From positions 34,432-98,431 of the forward strand of contig NZ_JAPJDL010000009.1 of assembly GCF_026242055.1 (NCBI RefSeq): a stretch of DNA of 64,000 nucleotides, given 5' to 3'. Each line of letters starts with the position of its first letter. The first letter of the stretch is position 1. A program made the translations under genes and the position numbers. This document shows, one piece after another, positions 53,862 to 62,559 of this stretch. Origin of the DNA: Lentzea sp. NEAU-D7 (lineage in GTDB: Bacteria; Actinomycetota; Actinomycetes; Mycobacteriales; Pseudonocardiaceae). The notes beneath the pieces are model-generated. The model did no database searches. It worked only from the letters and a program-made list of their open reading frames with translations, and was not told where the DNA came from.

Positions 53862-54479
53862 ATGACAGCTCTCGACCTGCTCGTGCCGGCCACCTGCTCC
53901 GGCTGCGGCCGCCCCGGCTCCCTGTGCTGCGCCACGTGCTTCGCCGCGTTCGGCCCGCCTGCCCGGCTCCAGGTGCCCGGCGTGGGGCCGCCTGTGTGGA
54001 CGCTGGCGGCCTATCACGGCGCAGCGAGGGAACTGGTGCTGGCCTTCAAGGAACGAGGCGCACGGCCCCTCGCAGCGTGGTTCGGCGCTCTCGTCGCGGT
54101 GGCGCTCGTCGCGATCGGGCCTCCACCTTGGACGCTCATCCCCGCACCGTCGCGCCGCAGCGCCGCGCGGAACCGCGGCGGCGACCACATGCTGCGGATC
54201 GCGAGGGAGGCGGACATCGCCGCCGTCGCCCCCGTGCTGTGTTTCGACGCCGGAGTGGCCGACTCGGTCGGGCTGGGCGCCGGAGCGCGGAGGCGGAACC
54301 TGGAGGGGCGGGTGCTGGTCCGCGGTCCGTCGCCGCCGGGCACCACCGTGCTGCTGGACGACGTGGTCACCACCGGGGCGACGGCGTCGGCCTGTGTGCG
54401 GGCGCTGCGGCAGGCCGGGGTGCGGACGAACGCGGTGCTGGTGCTGACGTCGGCCCGGCCTCACCGGCCTGGGGAGTGA
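53862..54479 (+). CDS. ComF-family phosphoribosyltransferase-like protein
   Basis: A 205-residue ComF-like protein. A zinc-ribbon-like cysteine cluster (ATCSGCGRPGSLCCATC, about 10-26) precedes a type I phosphoribosyltransferase fold with the PRPP loop VLLDDVVTTGATASACVRAL (about 165-185). ComF relatives act in DNA uptake, and the role here is unknown. It lies on the plus strand, whereas the flanking secA, hpf, lpqB and mtrBA genes are on the minus strand. Confidence 0.88.
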   Translation: MTALDLLVPATCSGCGRPGSLCCATCFAAFGPPARLQVPGVGPPVWTLAAYHGAARELVLAFKERGARPLAAWFGALVAVALVAIGPPPWTLIPAPSRRSAARNRGGDHMLRIAREADIAAVAPVLCFDAGVADSVGLGAGARRRNLEGRVLVRGPSPPGTTVLLDDVVTTGATASACVRALRQAGVRTNAVLVLTSARPHRPGE

Positions 54480-55342
54480 CGGGGTGGGCAGTCGGGGTTG
54501 GGCAGTCGGGGTTGGGCAGTCGGTGTTGGGCGGTGAGGGGGTCGGGCGGCGAGCGGTCGGGAGCGCGGCGAGAGGGCGAGCGGCGACCGGTCGGGCCGGG
54601 AGGGCGGCGAAAGGTCGGGCGGCAAGCGGAGGGGCTGAGCGGCAAGCGGAGGACCGCGAAAGGAGGGCGGCGGGAGTGAGAGCTTGAGCAGTGGAGGCCT
54701 GAGCGCCGAGGGCCTGGTTCAGGGGCGTTGGGCCTGGGCCGGGTGGCATGAGGCGGGGTGCTTCGGCTGCGCGCGCGAGAGGTGCGCTGCCGCGGACGCG
54801 TCCTGATGGCAGAAGGGGTCCGGCAGGAGGGCCCGGAGAGAGGGGCCTACAGGAAGGGGAAGTCTCTGGCCGGGTGGCGTGAGGCGGGCGCTTCGGCTGC
54901 GCACGAGAGGGGCGCTGCCGCGGACGCGTCCTGACGGCCGTAAGCCCTCAGCGGGCACGACTGGGCTGCGGTGTCGTGGCAGGCACGACTCGGCAGTGTG
55001 CGTCGCGGCGGGCGCGGCCAGGCTGCGGTGTCGCGGCGAGCGCGGCCTGGCAGCGGTGCGTCGCGGCGGGCACGACTGGACAGCGGTGCATCGCCGCGAG
55101 CGCAGACCCGGCTGTGGCGCGCCTCGGTGGGCGATGAGGTCTCTCGGCAACTCGCGGCGCCAGCACCACCGGCCAGCCTGCGCCGCGCAGTCGCAGGCTG
55201 CCAGTTCACCTCAGCCCAGCCACGCCTACTCGGCCACGGCCCGGCCGCGCGACCCAGCTCAGCCGTGCCAATCCAGCCGCGTCAGCCCAATCAACTGAGC
55301 CGCGTCAGCCCAACCGTGCCAGCCCAGCCACCCCGAGCCGCG
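54480..55342. repeat. Non-coding repeat-rich region between comF and lpqB
   Basis: 863 bases without a credible gene. A 14-bp repeat TGGGCAGTCGGGGT occurs three times in tandem (54485-54526). A ~75-bp segment is duplicated (54734-54810 and 54866-54938). From 54950 to 55110 degenerate ~30-bp units with GCGGTGTCGCGGCGAGCG recur, and at 55225-55345 a GCCGCGTCAGCCCA motif recurs. The last of these runs into the lpqB stop codon. Confidence 0.65.
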
Positions 55343-57079
55343 TCAGCCCGGGTAGAACACCAGCGCCCCCGCCGGCACCCGAATCCCGCTCGACCTCCAC
55401 ACATCGGTGATGTCCGAAGCCGACCACAGCCCGGAAGGGTCCACCACCTGCACCTGACGCGCCGCCGCGGCCGCCACCGAACCGACGGGCACGTTGAGGT
55501 TCGACTGGCTGTAGCGGTCCATCTTGTAGCCGTCGGTGTAGACCCTGGTGACCGGCCACGAGGGCAGCGAGGAGGAGACCACCAGCACGTCCTGCGAGAG
55601 CCAGTCGATGGACTGCACGGCCGCGCCGAGGGTCGACGGCTGCAGTTGGCGGGGCGCGCGGAGGGCCACGTCCTGGTTGTTGCGCACCACCGAGGCGATG
55701 TAGAGCTTGCCGGCGATCACCAGGGCGGCTCGGGTGCCGTCTCGGGAGAGGCGCAGTTCGCTGATCGAGCCGAACGGCACGATGTCGGTGATGTTGACGC
55801 CCTTGGCGGTCCAGCTGCCGTTGTCGGAACGGGTCACCCTGGTCACCGAGGTGCCGTTGACCGCGGTCCAGACCTCGGTGCCGGGTTCCTTCGGGCCTGT
55901 CGAGAGCTGCCAGGTCGGTCTCGACAGGGTGGTCGCAGTCATGTCCACTTCGGACAGTTCCTGTTCCAGCTCGCCCACGCGCAGCCTCACCCCGCCGCTG
56001 GAGCGGGAGACCACGGCGAGTCTTGAGCCGTCCAGGGACTGCGCGGCGGAGACGACGCTGTACGCGCCCGTGCCCGCGGGGCCCTTGATCGGGGCGCCGT
56101 CGGTCAGCGAACGGACCGAGCCGTCCGCGACGATCATGCCCTGGAGGTTCGCGTTCAGCGCCAGCAACGCCTCGCCCGCGGTCGCCGACACGTCGGACGG
56201 CCGGTAGTCGCGCTGGTCCGGCAGGATCTGCTGGCCGTCCACCAGGACGCGCACGCGGGACGAGGTGACGCCCGAGTACGACTTCACGACCTGCGCGACG
56301 ATCTGCTTGCGCTTCTCGGGGGTGAGGTCCTTGCCGACGTTGGTGAGGTTCACCTCGAGTGCGCCGTCGTCGGCCTCTCTCGTGTCCTCGAACTTGTCGG
56401 CGTCCGGGCCCAGCGCGCTCACGAGGGTGTCGCGCACCGCGTCGCCGGGGCCCGCGATCAGCAGTTCGGTGACGCGGGTCGGGATGCTCGTCGCGGGCGG
56501 GATCACGACGTAGCGCGGGTCCGGCACCAGCACGGTGAACTCGGGGTTGTAGAAGTACAGCGTGATGCGGCGGTACGTGGTGTTGAACAGGTTCTGCGGC
56601 ATGTAGATGCCCGCGGGCGGTTCGGAGATCCGCCACTGGTTCTCGCTGTTGCGCTCGACCTTCACCGGCTTCTGGAAGTCGCCGAGCTGCGGGACGAACG
56701 CGTTGTCGCTGCCGAGCCTGCCGACGTACTTGCCTTGCAGGAGAACGGTCTGCGTCTTGTCCTGCGGCGCCTGCGAGGTCGGCACGGTGGAGAAGCCGGT
56801 CTCGATGATCGTGGGGTTCTTGGTGTCCCACGTCTTGCTGGCCTCCGGCGTCATGAACGCGCGGGCGGCGGCGTAGTTGTTGTCCGGGTTCGACGTCGCG
56901 TCGATGAAGTCGCGGACGAGCATGAACGGGTCGATGTTCTGCCGCGGTTCCGGTGCGGCGGGCGTGTTGGACGCCTTGCTGTCCTTCGAGCCGATCGGTT
57001 TCGGCTGCGTGTTCGTCGGGATCGCGGCGCACCCGGACAGGGTGACGAGCACGAGCACCAGCAACGCCAGCCGCTTCAC
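55343..57079 (-). CDS. lpqB: Lipoprotein LpqB (MtrAB accessory)
   Basis: A 578-residue lipoprotein with lipobox LVTLSGC (lipidated Cys near residue 17). It then has an LpqB N-terminal region (IDPFMLVRDFIDATSNPDNN), a GerMN domain (about 180-300, TRVTELLIAGPGDAVRDTLV) and a beta-propeller-like C-terminal half. In mycobacteria LpqB interacts with MtrB and tunes MtrA activity and cell-wall homeostasis. The start overlaps the mtrB stop by four bases. Order mtrA-mtrB-lpqB is conserved. Confidence 0.95.
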   Translation of the reverse strand: MKRLALLVLVLVTLSGCAAIPTNTQPKPIGSKDSKASNTPAAPEPRQNIDPFMLVRDFIDATSNPDNNYAAARAFMTPEASKTWDTKNPTIIETGFSTVPTSQAPQDKTQTVLLQGKYVGRLGSDNAFVPQLGDFQKPVKVERNSENQWRISEPPAGIYMPQNLFNTTYRRITLYFYNPEFTVLVPDPRYVVIPPATSIPTRVTELLIAGPGDAVRDTLVSALGPDADKFEDTREADDGALEVNLTNVGKDLTPEKRKQIVAQVVKSYSGVTSSRVRVLVDGQQILPDQRDYRPSDVSATAGEALLALNANLQGMIVADGSVRSLTDGAPIKGPAGTGAYSVVSAAQSLDGSRLAVVSRSSGGVRLRVGELEQELSEVDMTATTLSRPTWQLSTGPKEPGTEVWTAVNGTSVTRVTRSDNGSWTAKGVNITDIVPFGSISELRLSRDGTRAALVIAGKLYIASVVRNNQDVALRAPRQLQPSTLGAAVQSIDWLSQDVLVVSSSLPSWPVTRVYTDGYKMDRYSQSNLNVPVGSVAAAAARQVQVVDPSGLWSASDITDVWRSSGIRVPAGALVFYPG

Positions 57080-58830
57080 CGCACTTCCTCCGAAACCTCG
57101 TCCGACGTCGCGGGCGGCCCGTCCACGGGCTCCGCGGGCTGCCAGGTGATCTCCTCGGGCCGCAGCTCGATCTCGCCGGGCTCCTCGGCGGCGATCGGCT
57201 CCTCGACGACGGTGACGGGTTCGAGCTCGATCGCGGGGGCCAGCGGCAGCGGGCTCTCGCGCAGCTCCTCACCGTGCCTGCGCGGCAACGTCAAGCGGAA
57301 CACGGCACCGTGGCCGGGCTCGCCCCACGCCTCCAGCCAGCCGCCGTGCAGGCGGGCGTCCTCCAGCGAGATCGAGAGGCCCAGGCCGGTGCCGCCGGTG
57401 CGGCGGTTGCGCGACGGGTCGGCGCGCCAGAAGCGGCTGAACACCAGCTCGGCCTCACCCTGGCGCAGGCCGACGCCGTGGTCCCGCACGGTGATCGCGA
57501 CGGCGTCGTCGTTGCCGCGCATGGTGAGCTCGACCGGCTGGCCCTCGCCGTGGTCGATGGCGTTCGCGAGGAGGTTGCGCAGGATCCGTTCCACACGCCG
57601 GGAATCGAGCTCGGCGACGAGCTCGGAGTCGGGCAGGTCCAGCACCACCGGCGAGTTGGCGCTCGTGGAGATGGCGCGCACCGAGTCGTGCGCGCGACGC
57701 GCCAGCACGCGGATGTCGACCTGGTCGGCGGTCAGCTCCTCGACGCCGGCGTCGAGGCGCGAGATCTCCAGCAGGTCGCCCAGCAGCGACTCGAACCTGT
57801 CGAGCTCGTCGACCAGCAACTCGGTGGACCGGGCGAGCCCGGCGGGGAACTGTTCACGCGAGGCGTGCAGGACGTCCGCGGCCATGCGCACCGTCGTCAA
57901 CGGCGTGCGCAGCTCGTGCGAGACGTCGGAGGTGAACCGGCGCTGCAGCTGGCCGAACTCCTCCAGCTGCTTGAACTGCGCCTGGATCGACTCGGCCATC
58001 TCGTTGAACGACTCGGCCAGGCGGGCCACGTCGTCCTCTCCGACGACGTGCATGCGTTCGTGCAGGATGCCGTCCGCGAACCGCTCCGCGACCTCGGCGG
58101 CCTGCCGCACGGGCCGCACCACCTGGCGCGTCACCAGGTTCGCGATCAGCGCGAGCAGGACCAGCAGCACGATGCCGCCGACCGCCAGCGTCGACTGCAC
58201 GACCTCGGCCGTGCGCTGCTCGGCGGTCAGCGGGAAGATCAGGTACAGCTGCATCGAGCGCGCGGACGTGCTGATCGGCAGGCCCACGACGAACAACGTG
58301 GTCTGCGCGCCGTCGCGCTGCACGGTGTGGATCTGGGTGCCGGAACCGCCGTCCTCGACCATCTCGCGCAGGCCGCGCGGCACGTCGTCGAGCTTGCCCA
58401 CGGACGGCACGCGCCCGGCGCCGGCGGAGCCCAGCCCGTCGGCCAGCACCGGTTCGAACGCGCCGGCGCCCGCCGTCGTGGCGTCCGTGCCGGCCCCACC
58501 GACGGCGAGCTTGTTGATCGCGCTGGTGAACCGCGTCTGCACGCTGTCCGGGCCCGGGTTCAGACCGACCAGGTCGGACTGGATCAGGCTGCGCGAGGCC
58601 ATGGCCTGGCGCACCGCGGCCTCGTCCTTGGTGTTCAGCAGCTGGTTGGTGATCTGCATCTGCAGCACCATGCCCAGCACGAACACCACGGCCGACGAGA
58701 GCGCGAGCGTCGACACGACGACGCGCAGCTGCAGCGAACGACGCCAGAGGTCACCAAACGCGGACCACCGCTTACGCGCTTCCTCGAGGAGGAACTGCGC
58801 CTTCGCGATGGCCGGCCGAACGAACTTCAT
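57076..58830 (-). CDS. mtrB: Two-component sensor histidine kinase MtrB
   Basis: A 584-residue membrane kinase. Two transmembrane helices (VVVSTLALSSAVVFVLGMVL, about 38-58, and GGIVLLVLLALIANLVTRQV, about 215-235) flank an extracellular sensor domain. A HAMP domain follows, then the H-box RFTSDVSHELRTPLTTVRMA (His, about 305) and HATPase boxes NLLANAIDHGEG and GGTGLGLSISLED. A ~60-residue acidic tail ends the protein. ATG at 58830 has an AGGTGG ribosome site 10 bases after the mtrA stop. Confidence 0.95.
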   Translation of the reverse strand: MKFVRPAIAKAQFLLEEARKRWSAFGDLWRRSLQLRVVVSTLALSSAVVFVLGMVLQMQITNQLLNTKDEAAVRQAMASRSLIQSDLVGLNPGPDSVQTRFTSAINKLAVGGAGTDATTAGAGAFEPVLADGLGSAGAGRVPSVGKLDDVPRGLREMVEDGGSGTQIHTVQRDGAQTTLFVVGLPISTSARSMQLYLIFPLTAEQRTAEVVQSTLAVGGIVLLVLLALIANLVTRQVVRPVRQAAEVAERFADGILHERMHVVGEDDVARLAESFNEMAESIQAQFKQLEEFGQLQRRFTSDVSHELRTPLTTVRMAADVLHASREQFPAGLARSTELLVDELDRFESLLGDLLEISRLDAGVEELTADQVDIRVLARRAHDSVRAISTSANSPVVLDLPDSELVAELDSRRVERILRNLLANAIDHGEGQPVELTMRGNDDAVAITVRDHGVGLRQGEAELVFSRFWRADPSRNRRTGGTGLGLSISLEDARLHGGWLEAWGEPGHGAVFRLTLPRRHGEELRESPLPLAPAIELEPVTVVEEPIAAEEPGEIELRPEEITWQPAEPVDGPPATSDEVSEEVR

Positions 58831-58840
58831 ACGCCACCTG

Positions 58841-59518
58841 TCACGGAGGGCCGGCCTTGTACCCGACACCGCGGACAGTCAACACCACCTCGGGGTGTTC
58901 CGGGTCCCGTTCGACCTTGGAACGCAGCCGCTGCACGTGGACGTTCACCAGGCGCGTGTCGGCGGCGTGGCGGTAACCCCACACCTGCTCGAGCAGCACC
59001 TCGCGGGTGAACACCTGGCGCGGCTTGCGGGCCAGCGCGACGAGGAGGTCGAACTCCAGCGGCGTGAGCTGGATCGGCCTGCCCTCGCGCAGCACCTCGT
59101 GGCCGGGGACGTCGATCGTCAGGTCGCCGATCTGCAGCACCTCGGATGGCTCGGCCTCGGTGCGCCGCAGGCGCGCCCGGATGCGAGCCACGAGCTCCTT
59201 GGGCTTGAACGGCTTGACGACGTAGTCGTCCGCACCGGACTCGAGGCCCAGCACCACGTCGACCGTGTCGCTCTTCGCGGTGAGCATCACGATCGGCACG
59301 CCCGACTCGGACCTGATCGCCTTGCAGACGTCGATGCCGTTCATCCCCGGCAGCATCAGGTCGAGCAGCACGAGGTCGGGCTTGAGCTCGCGCAGCGCGG
59401 GCAGGGCACGGGCACCGTCGGCGACCACCGCGGTGTCGAAGCCCTCCCCACGCAACACGATCGTCAGCATCTCCGCCAGGGCGGGGTCGTCATCGACGAC
59501 GAGCACGCGTGCCTTCAT
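58841..59518 (-). CDS. mtrA: Two-component response regulator MtrA
   Basis: A 225-residue OmpR-family regulator. The receiver domain (about 1-115) has the acidic pocket VLVVDDDPAL, the phospho-Asp in LVLLDLMLPGMNGIDV (about 53), and VMLTAKSD and VVKPFKPKEL. The winged-helix effector (about 130-222) has LTPLEFDLLVALARKPRQVF and HVQRLRSKVERDPEHPEVVL. It controls cell-wall and division genes. ATG at 59518 is preferred; an in-frame ATG at 59527 is possible. Confidence 0.97.
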   Translation of the reverse strand: MKARVLVVDDDPALAEMLTIVLRGEGFDTAVVADGARALPALRELKPDLVLLDLMLPGMNGIDVCKAIRSESGVPIVMLTAKSDTVDVVLGLESGADDYVVKPFKPKELVARIRARLRRTEAEPSEVLQIGDLTIDVPGHEVLREGRPIQLTPLEFDLLVALARKPRQVFTREVLLEQVWGYRHAADTRLVNVHVQRLRSKVERDPEHPEVVLTVRGVGYKAGPP

Positions 59519-59702
59519 ACCCAACATCGTTGCACTGCCGGTCGCGCGTTCGCGCACCGCCCACGTTCCGTTGCTGCTGGTGGCGATGTGCGCTCGTTCG
59601 GTAACCGGCCGGAACTGTCGTTCCACGTACCCCACCTCGCCCCGTTTGACCTGTTCGTCGCGGGAGTATCCCGCGAGGATCACCTTTCGTTACCAGGTGT
59701 TC

Positions 59703-60533
59703 TCAGGCCGTGCGGACGGCGGAGGCCAGCCAGATGCGCGCGTCACCCACCTTCCGGGGGTCGGTGATCGCCGGGACGGCGCGGTCGTGCCGGGCGGCCA
59801 GGTCGACCTGGTGGGTCACCGTCGCGTCCCAGCCGTAGCCGTCGAGCCACTCGACCGGGTCCTCCACGTCGGACCGCCAGCGGGCGTCCAGCGCGTCGAA
59901 CCGCTGGTGCACGGGCTTCATCTGCGGCAACTCGCGGAAGGCCCGGTTGACGTGCTCGAGCGCGAGCGTGCTGCCGCGGGCGGACAGCGCGCTCACCCAG
60001 TACAGGATCCGCTCGCCCGCGTCCGGCGGCAGGAACATGAAGAGGCCCTCCAGCAACCACGCCGTGGGCCTCTTCGGGTCGAACCCGGCGCGTATCAGCG
60101 CTGTCGCCCAGTCGTCCCGCAGATCGCACGGGACGGCGACGCGGTCGCAGGCGGGCTGGGCGAGCTGGTCGCGCAGGGCGTCCTCCTTGAACTCGACCAG
60201 CTCGGGCAGGTCGAGTTCGAAGAGTGTCGTGCCCGGTGGCCACCGCAGCCGGAACGCTCTTGTGTCGAGGCCCGCCGCCATGATCACCACCTGGGGTTGT
60301 GGCGTGCCGAGAAGCTCGTCGTCGAAGTAACGGGTGCGCAGGACGAAGTGGTCGCCCGCGAGGGTCCGGACGCCGTTGAGGTCGCTCGCGGAGCCGGCGG
60401 CCTCCACGAGTCCGGCGGCCAGCGGGTCGTCGAAGAGGCGGCGGGGATGACTTTGCTCGTTGGCGCGGGCGGCAGCGATCAGCACCGCCGTGCGGGCGAC
60501 ACCGACCGGGGTTCGCTGCAATACACGCTTCAA
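59703..60533 (-). CDS. Class I SAM-dependent methyltransferase (TIGR00027/LCMT-like)
   Basis: A 276-residue methyltransferase of the leucine carboxyl methyltransferase-like family. Visible motifs are GVARTAVLIAAARANEQSHP (about 11-30), VVIMAAGLDTRAFRLRWPPG (SAM site, about 82-101), FELDLPELVEFKEDAL and WLLEGLFMFLPPDAGERI. The substrate is unknown. TTG at 60533 with a GGAG site eight bases upstream is the start. It sits between tmk and mtrA, which are neighbours in mycobacteria, so it is a lineage-specific insertion. Confidence 0.88.
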   Translation of the reverse strand: MKRVLQRTPVGVARTAVLIAAARANEQSHPRRLFDDPLAAGLVEAAGSASDLNGVRTLAGDHFVLRTRYFDDELLGTPQPQVVIMAAGLDTRAFRLRWPPGTTLFELDLPELVEFKEDALRDQLAQPACDRVAVPCDLRDDWATALIRAGFDPKRPTAWLLEGLFMFLPPDAGERILYWVSALSARGSTLALEHVNRAFRELPQMKPVHQRFDALDARWRSDVEDPVEWLDGYGWDATVTHQVDLAARHDRAVPAITDPRKVGDARIWLASAVRTA

Positions 60534-60580
60534 ATTGTGATCTCCTATTCACTCACAGTGACAAACCGGACACTCGATCG

Positions 60581-60586
60581 TGTCAA
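60581..60586 (-). promoter_or_regulatory. Candidate -35 element of the methyltransferase gene
   Basis: On the minus strand TTGACA (complement of 60581-60586) lies about 50 bp before the TTG start, in an AT-richer gap after tmk. The -10 hexamer is not clear. It would allow the inserted methyltransferase to be expressed separately. Confidence 0.35.
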
Positions 60587-60609
60587 TCGGTACGCACGTG
60601 AGCGACCAC

Positions 60610-61254
60610 TCAAGGAGTGAAGAGTGGTTCCAGAAGCGAATGAAAGTTCACGTTTGACCGCCCATCGACCACTTGCCACGGAGCGAGCCAGCCGATGTTC
60701 GCCAATCCGTCGTAAACGACACCGCATCTGGCCTGCAACGAGCCATCGGATTCATAAATGTCCCTGGCCCGCGCCGCGTCGGCCTGCTCCCGCTTCGCCG
60801 CCCGTTCGGCCGCGACCTCCACGGGCACGCGCAGCAGCAGGTGAAGATCGGGAACGGGCAGCCCGAAGCGTTCGATCTCCAGCTCGTACACCCACCGCAC
60901 GAACTCGCCGTGCTCGTCCTGGTGCAGCCGCGCGGCGCTGTACGCGGCACTCGACGCCACGTACCGGTCGAGCAGGACGACGTCGTGCTCCTCGAGGTCC
61001 TCGCGGATCTCGTCCGCCGCGCCGCGCCGGTCGAGCGCGTAGAGGACGGCCATCCCGTAGACCGAGTCGCTCAGGTCGCCGAGCCTGCCGTAGAGGCCGT
61101 CACGGACCAGGTCGGCGTGCACGCTGACGCCGTAGCGCGGGAACGCGTGGCTGGCCACGGTCCTGCCCTGGGCGGCCAGCGCCTCGGTCAACCCGTTCGC
61201 GAGGGTGCGCTTGCCGGCACCGTCCAGACCTTCGATCACCACGAGCTTTCCCAC
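60610..61254 (-). CDS. tmk: Thymidylate kinase
   Basis: A 214-residue dTMP kinase. The P-loop is GLDGAGKRTLANGLTEAL (about 9-26), with Arg in place of the usual Ser as in the actinobacterial enzyme. The dTMP-binding region has VLLDRYVASSAAYSAARLHQ (about 92-112) and the lid is in RAAKREQADAARARDIYESD. It makes dTDP for DNA synthesis. GTG at 61254 is the start. Order tmk-mtrA matches M. tuberculosis apart from one inserted gene. Confidence 0.93.
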   Translation of the reverse strand: MGKLVVIEGLDGAGKRTLANGLTEALAAQGRTVASHAFPRYGVSVHADLVRDGLYGRLGDLSDSVYGMAVLYALDRRGAADEIREDLEEHDVVLLDRYVASSAAYSAARLHQDEHGEFVRWVYELEIERFGLPVPDLHLLLRVPVEVAAERAAKREQADAARARDIYESDGSLQARCGVVYDGLANIGWLAPWQVVDGRSNVNFHSLLEPLFTP

Positions 61255-61396
61255 GCCAGAACCCTAACGGGACCGGTTCCGGCCACTCACACGGCCGCAG
61301 CGCGTCCCCCACACGGGCGAAATCCGATCTTTCGATCACCAGAACGAGTGACTACGGTGAACAGTCACACAGCGCGTGTGAAGGGTAGGTGCCGCG

Positions 61397-62365
61397 GTGA
61401 CCGCGGATTCCGGGCACGCCGGGTCGGTCGACGAACCGATCGGGCACCCGACCGGGGGTCTGCCGACCCCTCTCGCCGAGACGCTGCGCTACGGGCCGTT
61501 CCACCGCGCATTGCGCGAGTCGATCGCCCACCGGGGCCTCTCGCTGGCAAGGCTGCGCGCACATCTCGAACAACTGGGTGTCCAAGTTGGCCAGTCGACT
61601 CTCTCGTACTGGCAACGCGGCTTGCGCCATCCCGAGGTGCCACGCGCCATCAGCACAGTGCGCGCGCTGGAGACCGTGCTGCGGCTGCCGCCGTCGTCCT
61701 TGTTGGACCTCATCGGCCCGCGCAACGCGAACACCTACGCACCACGGCCGGTCGCGACCTGGCCGGACCACGCGCCTCTGCTCGCAACGTTCGACTCCGT
61801 ACCAGAGGCCGCCCGCGGCAACGCCGACCTCGAAGTGCTCTCCGTGCACGACACCGTCCAGATAGGCATGCACCGCGAGCAGCGCTCCATCACCACACGG
61901 CTCGTCGTGCGCGCGGTGCGCCAGGGACCGGACCGGTACCTGGCGACGCACCACGGTGACGACGGCTCGTTGATCGAGAACGCGATGGTGAGAGCCGGCG
62001 AAGGCTGCCGGCAGGGGCGGCTGCGCCGGGAAAGCGCTTCCCGCAACCTCGCCGTGGAGATGCTGTTCGACCGGCGGCTCGCGGCGGGCGAGGAGCACGT
62101 CTTCAGCTTCACGATCACCGACGACACCGGCAACGCGACCCCCGGCCACCACCGGACGTTCCGCGACACCTGCGCCTCGTACCTCGTGCAGCTCTCGTTC
62201 CACCGGCGGGCGATGCCCGCGCGCTGCATGAAGCAGTTCCTGGCCTCGGCCGACGCGACGCCGGTCGACGTCGACGAGCTGGTGTGCGGGCTCGGCGGCG
62301 TCGTCAGCGCGTACTTCGGCGACGTCGGGCCGGGGATCGCGGGCATCGCCGTCGAGTGGAGCTAG
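61397..62365 (+). CDS. HTH (XRE-like) transcriptional regulator, paralogue of the gene at 1-954
   Basis: A 322-residue protein with a ~35-residue disordered N-terminus, then a helix-turn-helix (about 36-100: SIAHRGLSLARLRAHLEQLG, STLSYWQRGLRHPEVPRAIS) and a C-terminal domain of ~200 residues (MLFDRRLAAGEEHVFSFTIT, RRAMPARCMKQFLASAD). The same architecture and motifs occur in the truncated gene at 1-954. No effector domain family was recognised. GTG at 61397 has an AGGTG site upstream. Confidence 0.85.
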   Translation: MTADSGHAGSVDEPIGHPTGGLPTPLAETLRYGPFHRALRESIAHRGLSLARLRAHLEQLGVQVGQSTLSYWQRGLRHPEVPRAISTVRALETVLRLPPSSLLDLIGPRNANTYAPRPVATWPDHAPLLATFDSVPEAARGNADLEVLSVHDTVQIGMHREQRSITTRLVVRAVRQGPDRYLATHHGDDGSLIENAMVRAGEGCRQGRLRRESASRNLAVEMLFDRRLAAGEEHVFSFTITDDTGNATPGHHRTFRDTCASYLVQLSFHRRAMPARCMKQFLASADATPVDVDELVCGLGGVVSAYFGDVGPGIAGIAVEWS

Positions 62366-62376
62366 ACCTGGGGCCT

Positions 62377-62399
62377 GGGGTGTCCCCAGAGGACACCCC
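62377..62399 (+). terminator. Hairpin after the HTH regulator gene
   Basis: GGGGTGTCC (62377-62385) and GGACACCCC (62391-62399) form a perfect 9-bp stem with a five-base loop, 12 bp after the stop codon. No U-run follows; a second GTCCGCG/CGCGGAC hairpin lies just beyond. Confidence 0.6.
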
Positions 62400-62559
62400 G
62401 AGCGACGCGGTCCGCGCGTTCCGCGGACGCACGTCCCCTGAGTGAGGGCGAGGAAAGCGAGAGGGCTAAAGACCGGCGCTCCGAAGAGCATTCCGGTTCC
62501 GGAGTTTAGAAGGAAGCTCTCTCATGGCCTCGCTGTCCCCACGTTAGCAGCGATGAGGG

